Shown here in pieces: positions 1 through 7,642 of a DNA stretch of 36,549 nucleotides. How positions within the stretch are numbered: position 1 is the stretch's first letter; each line of letters starts with the position of its first letter. The DNA comes from a virus. The translations under genes were made by a program, and so were the position numbers. Below the pieces are notes generated by a model, which was not told the origin of the DNA, did no database searches, and worked only from the letters and a program-made list of their open reading frames with translations. The stretch lies in the IMG/VR virus record IMGVR_UViG_3300036851_000503, positions 1 to 36,549 of that record; one strand, written 5' to 3'.

Positions 1-2
1 AT

Positions 3-593
3 GTAACAGACAGTGTTTACTCTAATGATGAATTTGAAGTTGATTTATGCAATGGAACCGTTAAACATAAATATAAATTGCAAAATAGAGGGAATCTTAT
101 AGGTGCTTATTGTCTTGTGTTTATGAAAGATGAAAAACCCTTCTATGGATTTGCGAGCTTAAAAGAATATTCAACTGGTAAATCGCTATGGAATCCAGAA
201 ACAGGAAAGCCTGAAACCATGATAAAGAAGGTTGCAGAAAGCCAAACTATTAGACAGGCTGCTCCTTCATATTTTAATGGTACCTATGATGAATCAGAAG
301 ATTGGTCAAAAGAAGACAAAAAAGTAATAAATAAACCTGTAAAAGAAAAAGAAAATTCAGAAACAGTAATTATTGATCAAGATGGAAATGAAATTGGAAT
401 AGATAATGATGTAATGGATGTTTTTGTAAATATAATAAAAACTTGTGAAACTATAGAAGAATTAAAGCAAACTGCACAGTCTATTAAAAAAGCAAGCGTT
501 AATAAAAAACAAAGAGAAGAGTTAAGAATGCTTTACGATGATAAAATGAATTATCTAAAAGAAGAATTCCTTAAGCAAGATATTTTAATGTAG
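3..593 (+). CDS. bet: Phage recombination protein Bet (RecT family), C-terminal part
   Basis: Single-strand DNA annealing protein of phage recombination. The frame is open from base 3, so the 5' end lies outside the window. Visible family features are the GAYC block followed by a KPFYGF strand, the TGKSLWNPETGKPETMIKKV core, the helix AESQTIRQAAP, and the GTYDESE motif that closes the conserved domain in Bet/RecT proteins. A charged, less conserved tail follows. A TTG at 78 could be mistaken for a start but lies inside the conserved domain. A matching Bet N-terminus begins at 36448 on the same strand, so the gene very probably wraps around the window ends. Identification is by recalled family motifs. 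Confidence 0.88.
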   Translation, partial: VTDSVYSNDEFEVDLCNGTVKHKYKLQNRGNLIGAYCLVFMKDEKPFYGFASLKEYSTGKSLWNPETGKPETMIKKVAESQTIRQAAPSYFNGTYDESEDWSKEDKKVINKPVKEKENSETVIIDQDGNEIGIDNDVMDVFVNIIKTCETIEELKQTAQSIKKASVNKKQREELRMLYDDKMNYLKEEFLKQDILM

Positions 594-602
594 GATAATA
601 AA

Positions 603-758
603 ATGAAATGGTTATTTTATATTCAAGAAAAATATAATAATTATATAATTTATTTAGCAGTCACTAATTACCAGAAAAGTTCCTTGAAATTATATCTTAA
701 TTTATATAATTTTATGGATAGTAAAAATTTAAAATTTAGAGAAAATAAAAATGAATAA
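603..758 (+). CDS. Small hypothetical protein, 51 aa
   Basis: Begins 9 bases after the bet stop and overlaps the next start by 8 bases, as expected in a tightly coupled early operon. The product is rich in Tyr, Asn, Leu and Lys (starts MKWLFYIQEKYNN) and has no recognisable domain. It has no strong Shine-Dalgarno of its own, so translation may be coupled to bet. Function unknown. Confidence 0.5.
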   Translation: MKWLFYIQEKYNNYIIYLAVTNYQKSSLKLYLNLYNFMDSKNLKFRENKNE

Positions 759-921
759 AGAAATTAAATGTGATGAGTATTTGAATGAAACACCTGAAAA
801 TTATATTGATTATATGCGTTATTCTCTTGCATTAAAATTAAAAGATGATCCAGAATATTTTCACATATTAAATGAAATATTTGGATTAAAAGAAAATTAT
901 CACTTTTCGGATAATAAATAA
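751..921 (+). CDS. Small acidic hypothetical protein, 56 aa
   Basis: ATG start; its stop overlaps the next ATG at 921 (TAATG-type junction). The product is acidic and probably helical. Its first eight residues (MNKEIKCD) nearly repeat those of the next gene (MNREIKCD), and the DNA around both starts is alike, suggesting a local duplication of the start region. No known domain. Confidence 0.5.
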   Translation: MNKEIKCDEYLNETPENYIDYMRYSLALKLKDDPEYFHILNEIFGLKENYHFSDNK

Positions 922-1155
922 TGAACCGAGAAATTAAATGTGATTTTTGTGAAAAAAGTTCATATAATTATGGAACACACGAACATGAAAAAACAAAATA
1001 CATATCGACGTCATAGATGCGGCTTTTGTAATGGTGATACTAAAATCCTGGAAAGACCTATATGGAATAACACATATCATGAATGGCTATGTGACATAGA
1101 ATGCAAAAATCTATATGAACGTGATTTGATTTTTAAACAAAATAAGGATAAATAA
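921..1155 (+). pseudogene. Zinc-finger protein split between two frames at an A6 run
   Basis: An ATG at 921 opens a 31-aa frame with a CDFC pair and an H-E-H stretch that stops at 1014-1016. A second, shifted frame ends at 1155 and carries CGFC plus a CDIEC pair; its possible starts (GTG 940, ATG 970) lack a convincing ribosome-binding site. Reading one base fewer in the A run at 988-993 joins the two halves into one protein of about 77 aa with three Cys pairs. This may be a real frameshift, a programmed slippage site or a sequencing indel. If not joined, the shifted frame could be a separate gene. The end overlaps the next ATG at 1155. Confidence 0.5.
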
Positions 1156-1517
1156 TGAACAAATATACTAATGAACAATTAATAAAATATTTATCTCCAA
1201 TTTCAAATAAAATACAAGTCGGATTTAATGAAATATTTCATCAATATTATATAAATGAAATATACACAGGAATTGTAAATATTGTTTTATCTACTATTTT
1301 TATATTAATTTCTTTATTTCTTTTAAAGCTATGCATCAAAAGTTTTAAAAAAGAAAATTCAAACTATTGTAATTTTAAAGCAGAATACGGACTTGGAATT
1401 GTTTTAACTACTATTTTAATTTTCATAGGATTCTGGTGGTTTTTCGCAGGATTAGAATATTTAATACTGCCAAAATTTTTAGCTATAAATGATATATTAT
1501 CTACAATAGGACATTAA
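1155..1517 (+). CDS. Small membrane protein, 120 aa
   Basis: ATG overlaps the stop of the preceding frame. A polar N-terminal segment of about 35 residues is followed by two or three hydrophobic segments (about residues 38-60, 76-98 and 99-115), so it is predicted to be an inner-membrane protein. No family recognised. Small membrane proteins in phage early operons are often exclusion or host-takeover factors, but nothing here shows that. Confidence 0.6.
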   Translation: MNKYTNEQLIKYLSPISNKIQVGFNEIFHQYYINEIYTGIVNIVLSTIFILISLFLLKLCIKSFKKENSNYCNFKAEYGLGIVLTTILIFIGFWWFFAGLEYLILPKFLAINDILSTIGH

Positions 1518-1523
1518 CAAAAA

Positions 1524-1688
1524 ATGTTCCTAATATTTATAATTCTATGTTTGTTATTTGGAATTCCAATATTTGGAATAATTTGGTATTTGATATCATC
1601 AGTATTTAGATTGTTCTTTGTTTATATATTACCAGTTACTGTTGTTGTGTTGTTGTTGGGTTGGTTAATAATGGTTATTTGTCATTAA
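1524..1688 (+). CDS. Very hydrophobic two-segment membrane peptide, 54 aa
   Basis: ATG 7 bases after the previous stop. Almost the whole product is hydrophobic: one helix at about residues 2-25, a short FRLFF turn, and a second helix rich in Val and Leu at about 31-52. It resembles small phage membrane peptides in general, without a nameable family. It overlaps only non-coding leader of the next gene. Confidence 0.5.
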   Translation: MFLIFIILCLLFGIPIFGIIWYLISSVFRLFFVYILPVTVVVLLLGWLIMVICH

Positions 1689-1705
1689 TTTTAAGGGAAA
1701 TTTTT

Positions 1706-2071
1706 ATGAAAGAAAAAAATTTTGAACCAAAAAAAATAAAAATAAATGCTCCTGTAGAATTTGTATTTACAGAAAAACAGATTAATTTTATTTTTCAAAA
1801 AATATCAGAAGAAGTGCAAGGATTAATTTCAAAAGAACTTACTGATAAATATAAAGAAGAAATAGAAATTCTTCAGAATTCATTACGAAAAACAGAATAA
1901 TTAAGATCTAAATTAAATATTGCACTTTCTGATATAAAAAAAGATCATGCTGATCTTTCTTATAAGTTTAGTAATTATTCGATGGGAGTTGAAAATGTAT
2001 ATGCTGAATTTAAGAAATTATCTAAATATCTAGACTCATCTAAAGATTCCCTCGGAAAAAGCATCTTATAG
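1706..2071 (+). pseudogene. Coiled-coil protein interrupted by an in-frame stop
   Basis: The ATG at 1706 follows a purine-rich AAGGGAAA ribosome-binding site. The 64-aa product ends at a TAA (1898-1900), but the same frame stays open for 56 more codons to TAG 2069-2071. The downstream part reads as a natural helical continuation (KLNIALSDIKKDHADLSYKF) with the same Lys/Glu/Ser-rich composition. It looks like a tail-less remnant of a coiled-coil protein of about 121 residues with a nonsense mutation. Stop-codon readthrough is the alternative. Function unknown; it is the last gene of the early operon. Confidence 0.5.
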
Positions 2072-2106
2072 TTACCCACACATTCTGTGTATAACTCTGT
2101 GGATAA
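2072..2106. other. Cluster of three DnaA-box-like sites
   Basis: TTACCCACA at 2072-2080 (one mismatch to TTATNCACA), TTATACACA on the minus strand at 2086-2094 and the perfect consensus TTATCCACA on the minus strand at 2098-2106. The latter two start 12 bp apart. The sites are followed by AT-rich DNA. This arrangement suggests host DnaA binding and perhaps an origin of replication; function is inferred. Confidence 0.55.
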
Positions 2107-2146
2107 TGTTATAAATTATATTGTTTTTGGCTTATACGTGACTAAA

Positions 2147-2276
2147 ACTTTATATTGTATAAAGTGTAACCTAAGGAAAAGGACTTGCGCATAGGGACGA
2201 CTCTATAACGTAAACCTTAGGTTACATGAATAGTATATGAACAACTATTCCAATACGCAATCATATTATATATGAT
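2147..2276. repeat. Series of four inverted repeats in non-coding DNA
   Basis: Perfect inverted repeats: 2147-2154/2158-2165 (8 bp, spacer TTG); 2166-2176/2215-2225 (GTAACCTAAGG and CCTTAGGTTAC, 38-nt loop); 2228-2234/2244-2250 (GAATAGT and ACTATTC); 2260-2266/2270-2276 (ATCATAT and ATATGAT, spacer TAT). None is followed by a T run, so ordinary terminators are unlikely. They may be protein-binding sites of an origin or a structured RNA leader for the gene at 2305. No ORF occupies the stretch 2072-2304. Confidence 0.6.
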
Positions 2277-2304
2277 AAAATTTTAACCAAAAAAGGAGAT
2301 TAAA

Positions 2305-2703
2305 ATGAGAAAATTATTAATTACTTTAATTGGATTATGTTTAGTAAATTCTGCATTTGGAGTTGGTTTTTATAAAACTATAACTTGTCCGGCAACTTTA
2401 ACATGTAATTATTCTACAGGAGTGTGTAATTTACCTTCTCCAAATTGGACATTAGTTACTAGCGGAAATGAACCGTTTTCTGGAAATAAAACAATTCCAT
2501 TAAGTAATATTCAAGCATCTAAAGATGTAAATTTATATTATTTTAATTGTCAATATAATTATGAGAATGATGAAGCTGAAATTTATCAAATGGTAAATAA
2601 ATTATATGGTAATTGGAGTTATTCTGGATTTGGTAAAACACAAGCAGTTTGTACGACACCCACAAATCCTTCAAGTTGTCAGGGAACAATTATTTCATCT
2701 TAA
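2305..2703 (+). CDS. Secreted cysteine-rich protein, 132 aa
   Basis: ATG preceded by a strong AAAGGAG. Residues 1-19 form a typical Sec signal peptide (MRKLLITLIGLCLVNSAFG) with probable cleavage after Ala-Phe-Gly. The mature part has six cysteines, consistent with three disulfides in the periplasm or outside the cell, and is rich in Thr, Asn, Ser and Tyr. It stands alone on the plus strand between the candidate origin and the minus-strand tail genes, the usual position of a moron or lysogenic-conversion gene. The composition recalls short secreted proteins of intracellular gammaproteobacteria, but I cannot assign a family. Confidence 0.7.
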   Translation: MRKLLITLIGLCLVNSAFGVGFYKTITCPATLTCNYSTGVCNLPSPNWTLVTSGNEPFSGNKTIPLSNIQASKDVNLYYFNCQYNYENDEAEIYQMVNKLYGNWSYSGFGKTQAVCTTPTNPSSCQGTIISS

Positions 2704-2738
2704 AAATAAAATATAAGTCCATTACACAATGTAACCGA

Positions 2739-3647
2739 CTATCTTCTGCGTCTTGCCCAAATAGCTCCATATGCTGCAGCTGTATTGACTGCAAATGTTA
2801 ATTGTGCAACCAAATAAACCGTTGTTGTTGAATTAACATTAATATTACAAGCTCCAGGATTAGTGATTAGTCCTTGACCAGTCGTAAACGTCGTAGAGAT
2901 TTGTGAAATACATGCGTTAATAGTACTTCCTATTGGAAGTGTAGCAGATGTTGTATTAATAGCTGCAGAATAACTAGCAATGGTAGTTGCACCATTTACA
3001 ATAAAAACTATCTGTCCATATACGTCCCAGTCTCCTGCTGTTAAAGAAATGCTTGTCACATTCAAAGGAGTATCAGTAGTAAGTGAAAGAGCAGATCCTA
3101 TTGCAACAGTAGAACTTATAATCTGACCTACATTTCCAGCAGCAGCTAAAGAGGCATCTATAATACCAACTATTAAAGGTGTTGCAATTACTGGAGAAGT
3201 TCCAAATACCAAAGCACCAGTTCCGGTTTCATCGGTAACTGCTGCAATAAGATTTGCACTACTTGGAGTTGCAAGAAATGTTGCGATACCAGTTCCTAAA
3301 CCGCTTACTCCAGTAGAAATTGGTAGATCAGTGCAATTTGTTAATGTGCCAGAAACTGGAGTTCCTAATGCTCCAGAATTATACAAAACAGTTCCTCCAG
3401 TCCCAAATGCAACTGAACTTCCATCTGTTGCTGTCAAGGTTAATGTGTTAGAACAAGTTAAAGTTTTTCCATCAATAATAGTTAAAGTTGCAGATGTAAC
3501 CGGAGTAGTTATAATAACTTTGTTAATAGTAGTTGCTACTGCTATTCCTAAAATAGGAGTTGTTAATGTTGGCGATGTAGAACCGACCAACATATCTGTG
3601 CCAGTTGTTCCTGTTAATTGAGTATTTAAAGCATTAGCAATAGCCAT
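2739..3647 (-). CDS. Modular tail fibre protein, 302 aa
   Basis: ATG at 3647 behind TAAGGAATCAC. The product is a low-complexity Gly/Thr/Ser/Ala beta-rich fibre containing the modules TSPVIATP and SGTLTNCTDLPIS, which also occur in the fibre at 4888-7038. The C-terminal 110 residues (from about TDTPLNVTSISLTAGDWDVY) form a compact domain ending in a basic ARRRR, likely the distal receptor-contacting or trimerising part. It is the last gene of the late operon. Tail fibre role is inferred from repeats and position. Confidence 0.7.
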   Translation of the reverse strand: MAIANALNTQLTGTTGTDMLVGSTSPTLTTPILGIAVATTINKVIITTPVTSATLTIIDGKTLTCSNTLTLTATDGSSVAFGTGGTVLYNSGALGTPVSGTLTNCTDLPISTGVSGLGTGIATFLATPSSANLIAAVTDETGTGALVFGTSPVIATPLIVGIIDASLAAAGNVGQIISSTVAIGSALSLTTDTPLNVTSISLTAGDWDVYGQIVFIVNGATTIASYSAAINTTSATLPIGSTINACISQISTTFTTGQGLITNPGACNINVNSTTTVYLVAQLTFAVNTAAAYGAIWARRRR

Positions 3648-3656
3648 TGTGATTCC

Positions 3657-4505
3657 TTAGACACAAGTAATTGATCCTTCTGGAGCCCCGACGGACGTCC
3701 AAATTGTATCAGCAGTCGTACATACTAAAATTATTGAATCATATCTATTAGAGGAAGATGCGGTGCCAGCTGCTCCTACAGTAGTTGCATTTGATCCGAT
3801 TTGTATTTGTTGAGATGCACCTTGAGTTATACGCCAACCACCAGCACCTTTACCTACTATTTCTATTCTAGATCCCACTACAGAAGTTATGGGAAGTGAT
3901 AATGAAACAAGAGCTACATTAGAGGATATATATCCATTATTTATGGATATAGCTTGAGTTGTTCCTGTGACTTCTGTCCATCCAAAAGAAGCCGCGCCAC
4001 TTGCGGCGATCGCGATAGTTCCAGCGCCATTTGTAACTGAAATATTAGTTCCTGCTGTGATTGTTGCAGGGACTGGATTAGCGCCGGTTGAGCCCACAAG
4101 TAATTGGCCATTAGTAAGCGGTCCTAAAAATGTAAATGCAGTTGATCCTTGTGCAACAGGAATAGTGCGTGCTGTTGGACTGGAAACACCTGTTCCCCCT
4201 TGAATAGGTGCAACTATTGCTGCTCCCATTATAGTCCATACAGCAGTAGCAGTAGTTCCAGCTGTAGTACAAATATAAAGTTTATTATTAGTAGTATCCA
4301 AACAGAATTGATATAAAATACCTGCAACACTTCCATTTGGATTACCAGCATAATGAAGAACTGTGTAAGAATGTCCTAACTCAACCACTTGTTGTAAGGA
4401 TTCTCTTATAGAAACACCATCTTGAATGGCATATATCACATCCGAAAGATCGGATGCCAATACAGGATCTAATTCCGATACACGCTCATATAAAATATCA
4501 GGCAT
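3657..4505 (-). CDS. Tail fibre protein, 282 aa
   Basis: The ATG at 4505 is preferred because AAAAGGA lies 9 bases upstream; an upstream TTG at 4526 has no support. The N-terminal 60 residues form a helical adaptor-like segment, then come fibre repeats (GGTGVSSPTART, TNGQLLVGSTGANP, TNGAGTIAIAASG). The C-terminal domain (about 175-282) contains the motif GKGAGGWRITQGASQQIQ and is a paralogue of residues 93-200 of the neighbouring large fibre. Ends 9 bases before the next fibre gene. Confidence 0.7.
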   Translation of the reverse strand: MPDILYERVSELDPVLASDLSDVIYAIQDGVSIRESLQQVVELGHSYTVLHYAGNPNGSVAGILYQFCLDTTNNKLYICTTAGTTATAVWTIMGAAIVAPIQGGTGVSSPTARTIPVAQGSTAFTFLGPLTNGQLLVGSTGANPVPATITAGTNISVTNGAGTIAIAASGAASFGWTEVTGTTQAISINNGYISSNVALVSLSLPITSVVGSRIEIVGKGAGGWRITQGASQQIQIGSNATTVGAAGTASSSNRYDSIILVCTTADTIWTSVGAPEGSITCV

Positions 4506-4543
4506 TGTCAAAATCCTTTTCGACAAGTTTTATAATTTATAAA

Positions 4544-4861
4544 TTATGCGTTTTTTATTAAAGTGCACAATTCCAAATTATCAAAATTAACTGTTTTTGA
4601 ATTATCAAGATCTGTAACAAAGTTTTTTAGAAAACTTAATTCATCTGCTATAAATTCAAATTCTACGTCTTCAATTTTTGGAAAATTTTCATAAAGCAAT
4701 CTTTCTGCTCCTCTTTCATCTTTTTCTATGATGATATTGGTCTCTTCAGCTGAAAATTTTACTTTATTAAAAATATCCATAGAAATAAAAATGTCTTTCA
4801 TATTTCCTGACTTAGGAATCGAATTTAATAACATAATACGATTTTTAACATTTAATAACAT
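4544..4861 (-). CDS. Hypothetical protein, 105 aa, within the tail-fibre cluster
   Basis: ATG 4861, between two fibre genes of the same operon. Unlike its neighbours it is acidic and not repeat-like, with alternating charged and hydrophobic stretches (FSAEETNIIIEKDERG, FPKIEDVEFEF). It could be a fibre chaperone or assembly factor by position. No family recognised. Confidence 0.55.
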   Translation of the reverse strand: MLLNVKNRIMLLNSIPKSGNMKDIFISMDIFNKVKFSAEETNIIIEKDERGAERLLYENFPKIEDVEFEFIADELSFLKNFVTDLDNSKTVNFDNLELCTLIKNA

Positions 4862-4887
4862 TATTTTATCCTTTATTTATTTTTTTG

Positions 4888-7038
4888 TTAAATAATACCC
4901 CATTCTGCTGGATGTAAATATTTTCCCTGCATATTAGGTTCTTTTTCGACCTCAGGAACTACTCTGTTTTCATTTGCAAATTTATCTTGACGGATACCAG
5001 TTACTTGCCAAGATATTTCAGCACCTTCTGTACCACCTGAAATTTCAAAAGAATTATTGCTTATTTTTGACTTGATGTATACCGATTGAAAACTTCCAAC
5101 AGAAGTTAATTGAAATCTATGATCCTTATTAAGAACTTCAAAATAAGATGGAAGTTCAACAATAGCTTCTCCGTTAACATCTAATATTACATTTCCATTA
5201 TAAATATTCATCATATCTGGTGATTCAACAAAAGAATGATAAAGATATTTATTTTCTGGATCTAATGGATGGTCAATTTTAAAAGTACCAGAACCTTTAC
5301 TTAAAGCACCGACAACTGCCAGTGCCGTTCCAGTGAGTGTCATTCCAACAACGGGAGCATCCGCAACTCTAGTATAAAATACAGTTTTAGAATCGACATA
5401 ATCTGCATCTAAAGGAGCATATTGAATAGCACCCGATAATTTTACCGTTCCTACTGTGTCTGTACCTCCAAAATTAATACCGGCAATTTTAGTGGTATTG
5501 TTGGCATTACTAGTATTTTGAATAGTTTGAGAAAATCCGGTTGCATTACTTTGTTCTAATGTCAAATTTGCAAATGTTGGCGTAGAGGTAGTGGCAATAC
5601 TTTGAGGCAAAGATAAAGTAATAGATCCGCTTCCATTTGCTACACTAACTTGATTAGAAGTTCCAGTCAATGTTGCTTTTGTTAAGGTATTTCCTGAAGA
5701 ATTACCAATCAATAATTGTCCATCTGTATAAGTAGTTTGGCCTGTTCCACCATTTGCAACTGGTAAAGTTCCAGTGGCTTGAGCAACTGGAATACTTGTA
5801 CAATTTGATAAATTACCAGAAGCGGGAGTTCCTAATACGGGTGCTGTAAATGTTGGAGTAGCAGATCCTGATATCGTAATACTTCCGGCGCCATTAGTAA
5901 TTACCATATTGGCACCTTGTGTTAAATTTGCAGCCGCAGGTGTCCCACTTGTTGTTCCTATAACAATTTGTCCATCAGTTAATGCAGATGTCCATGAAGG
6001 AACTTGAGAAGCATTTGTAATCAAAATACCACTAGTGCCATTAGCAATTTGTCCCATTCCATTAGCAGTTGCGCCATAAAAAATTCTATTAGCAGCACAA
6101 ACTGTTTGATAAACCATATCCGTCCAAATTGGAGCAGATCCTCCTTGAGACTGAATTATTTGTCCTGATGTTCCAGCTGATAAAACTGCCATAGCAGTTG
6201 CAGTCGAATAAATTATTCCCCCATTGCTCGGGGTTAAGTTTGCATTAGTTCCTCCATTTGCAAGAGGCAATATCCCGGTAATTCCGGAAGTGGGAATATT
6301 AGTGCAATTACTTAAATTTCCGGATGAAGGAGTTCCAAGAGCCGGTGTAATGAAGGAGGGTGATGTGTCCCCTACAAATTTTCCGGTACCTGTTTGATCA
6401 GAAAGATTTACATTAACAGCATTATTAGTTCCAGATACCAATGTATTTAAATAAATATTTCCTTGAGGAGCGCAATAAGTAGTCCACGTAGTATTTGTAG
6501 TAGTACATATTAAAGTTATAGAATCAGTTGCATCTGTACTTTCAACATAATCTCCAATCCCTGTAACAAAAGATTCTCCCACTTGAATAGTTTGACCAAT
6601 ACCAGTATTTATTCTCCAACCGCCGACGCCTTTTCCAGTAATATTTACTAAACTACCTATAACAGCTGTAGCTGGTAAAGAAAATTCAATTCGTGCACCA
6701 TTATTTGAAATATAAGCTGTATTTACAGAAATCGCCTGCGTCGCACCTGTTACTTCGAGAGTAGTTAAAGCACCAAATGTAGGTGTAATCCATTGCAATC
6801 CTGTGGTTTGAGCAGAATTTGCAGATAATACTTGACCATTAGTTCCAACAGCTAATTTTGCAGCTGCAGTGCTCCAAGTAAATAAATCACCTTTTGTATT
6901 TACAGGAATAAATGAACTGTATGTAAATCCAAAGTCATCTGTTGCTCCATAGGGAGATCTGGCTAAATAAAAAATATCATTAGAATTAAATGTAGTGGTA
7001 GGATTTGCTAAAAATACTTGACGCCAATTTGCACTCAT
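4888..7038 (-). CDS. Large modular tail fibre, 716 aa
   Basis: ATG 7038. The first 70 residues may be a virion-attachment segment (MSANWRQVFLANPTTTFNSN). A beta domain at about 93-200 carries TGKGVGGWRINTGIGQTIQ, shared with the fibre at 3657-4505. A long shaft has tandem modules such as LGTPSSGNLSNCT, GTLPVANGGTGQTTY, TDGQLLIG and ITNGAGSITISGS. The last 180 residues are non-repetitive and acidic or aromatic, resembling a receptor-binding tip (EKEPNMQGKYLHPAEWGII at the end). These repeats are common in fibres of environmental phages. Confidence 0.75.
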   Translation of the reverse strand: MSANWRQVFLANPTTTFNSNDIFYLARSPYGATDDFGFTYSSFIPVNTKGDLFTWSTAAAKLAVGTNGQVLSANSAQTTGLQWITPTFGALTTLEVTGATQAISVNTAYISNNGARIEFSLPATAVIGSLVNITGKGVGGWRINTGIGQTIQVGESFVTGIGDYVESTDATDSITLICTTTNTTWTTYCAPQGNIYLNTLVSGTNNAVNVNLSDQTGTGKFVGDTSPSFITPALGTPSSGNLSNCTNIPTSGITGILPLANGGTNANLTPSNGGIIYSTATAMAVLSAGTSGQIIQSQGGSAPIWTDMVYQTVCAANRIFYGATANGMGQIANGTSGILITNASQVPSWTSALTDGQIVIGTTSGTPAAANLTQGANMVITNGAGSITISGSATPTFTAPVLGTPASGNLSNCTSIPVAQATGTLPVANGGTGQTTYTDGQLLIGNSSGNTLTKATLTGTSNQVSVANGSGSITLSLPQSIATTSTPTFANLTLEQSNATGFSQTIQNTSNANNTTKIAGINFGGTDTVGTVKLSGAIQYAPLDADYVDSKTVFYTRVADAPVVGMTLTGTALAVVGALSKGSGTFKIDHPLDPENKYLYHSFVESPDMMNIYNGNVILDVNGEAIVELPSYFEVLNKDHRFQLTSVGSFQSVYIKSKISNNSFEISGGTEGAEISWQVTGIRQDKFANENRVVPEVEKEPNMQGKYLHPAEWGII

Positions 7039-7050
7039 CTCTAATTATCC

Positions 7051-7230
7051 TTATAAATAAAGCATACTTGTTCCATCAAGTAGCAGCATATCAGTCCCAT
7101 CTAGCAAATCCATGTCTCCTGAAACTGGAGGAAATGGCACACTTTGTTCGCTATTTTTTGTGGTAAAAACACTTTCAGTCCCAAAATTAAAATTAAGACC
7201 AAAAGGAAAATCATTATCACCCTGGCGCAT
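7051..7230 (-). CDS. LLDGT-repeat microprotein, 59 aa
   Basis: ATG 7230 overlaps the end of the upstream gene by 14 bases; the stop at 7051-7053 precedes the large fibre gene by 12 bases. The C-terminus holds a direct repeat (LLDGTDML, LLDGTSML). Codon use and spacing fit the fibre operon. A fibre-associated structural or assembly peptide is likely, but this is inferred from position. Confidence 0.6.
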   Translation of the reverse strand: MRQGDNDFPFGLNFNFGTESVFTTKNSEQSVPFPPVSGDMDLLDGTDMLLLDGTSMLYL

Positions 7231-7585
7231 ATAAACTCACACTCACTTCAGCAGTTGCATTATTTGTAATAAAACTAATTGTTGCCGCGGTTACTCCATC
7301 ATCTTGGGTAGATTTAACTCTGCGTGCACTTGGATTTAATTCCGATGTTGCAGCTGAAAATGTTCCGCCGACAGGAATAGCAGCAGTAGCACCTGTAAAA
7401 TCCACAAATACGTTTGTTCCTGGTTGATAAGAAGGAGAAACAATCCAATATTTTTGTGAAAGTGGAAGTGTAATAGTAGAAGCAGCACCATTTACTAATG
7501 TTGCTGAAAATATATTAGTAGAAGGATCTGGTGCATATGCATTAAATCCTTGCGTGTCTCTACCGAAACTTAGAACTGTACTCAT
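7217..7585 (-). CDS. Small beta-rich virion protein, 122 aa
   Basis: The start is set at ATG 7585, which has AAGGATGAATTT upstream; the longer frame to 7642 has no ribosome-binding site. The protein is Ser/Thr/Ala rich with predicted beta strands and no cysteine (MSTVLSFGRDTQGFNAYAPD at the start). It lies between the collar fibre and the LLDGT microprotein. Probably a small structural or tail-tip protein; no family assigned. Confidence 0.6.
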   Translation of the reverse strand: MSTVLSFGRDTQGFNAYAPDPSTNIFSATLVNGAASTITLPLSQKYWIVSPSYQPGTNVFVDFTGATAAIPVGGTFSAATSELNPSARRVKSTQDDGVTAATISFITNNATAEVSVSLYAPG

Positions 7586-7642
7586 AAATTCATCCTTGAA
7601 ATTAAGAGCTAAAATCATTTTAGCTCGGTTATTGTAAATCAT

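Noticed and set aside
2166-2225. 11-bp inverted repeat as rho-independent terminator
   Set aside because: Loop is 38 nt and no T run follows either arm.
3331-4203. Plus-strand frames opposite the tail fibres (3331-3621, 3967-4203)
   Set aside because: They mirror the low-complexity fibre genes, lack ribosome-binding sites and have compositions expected from antisense reading.
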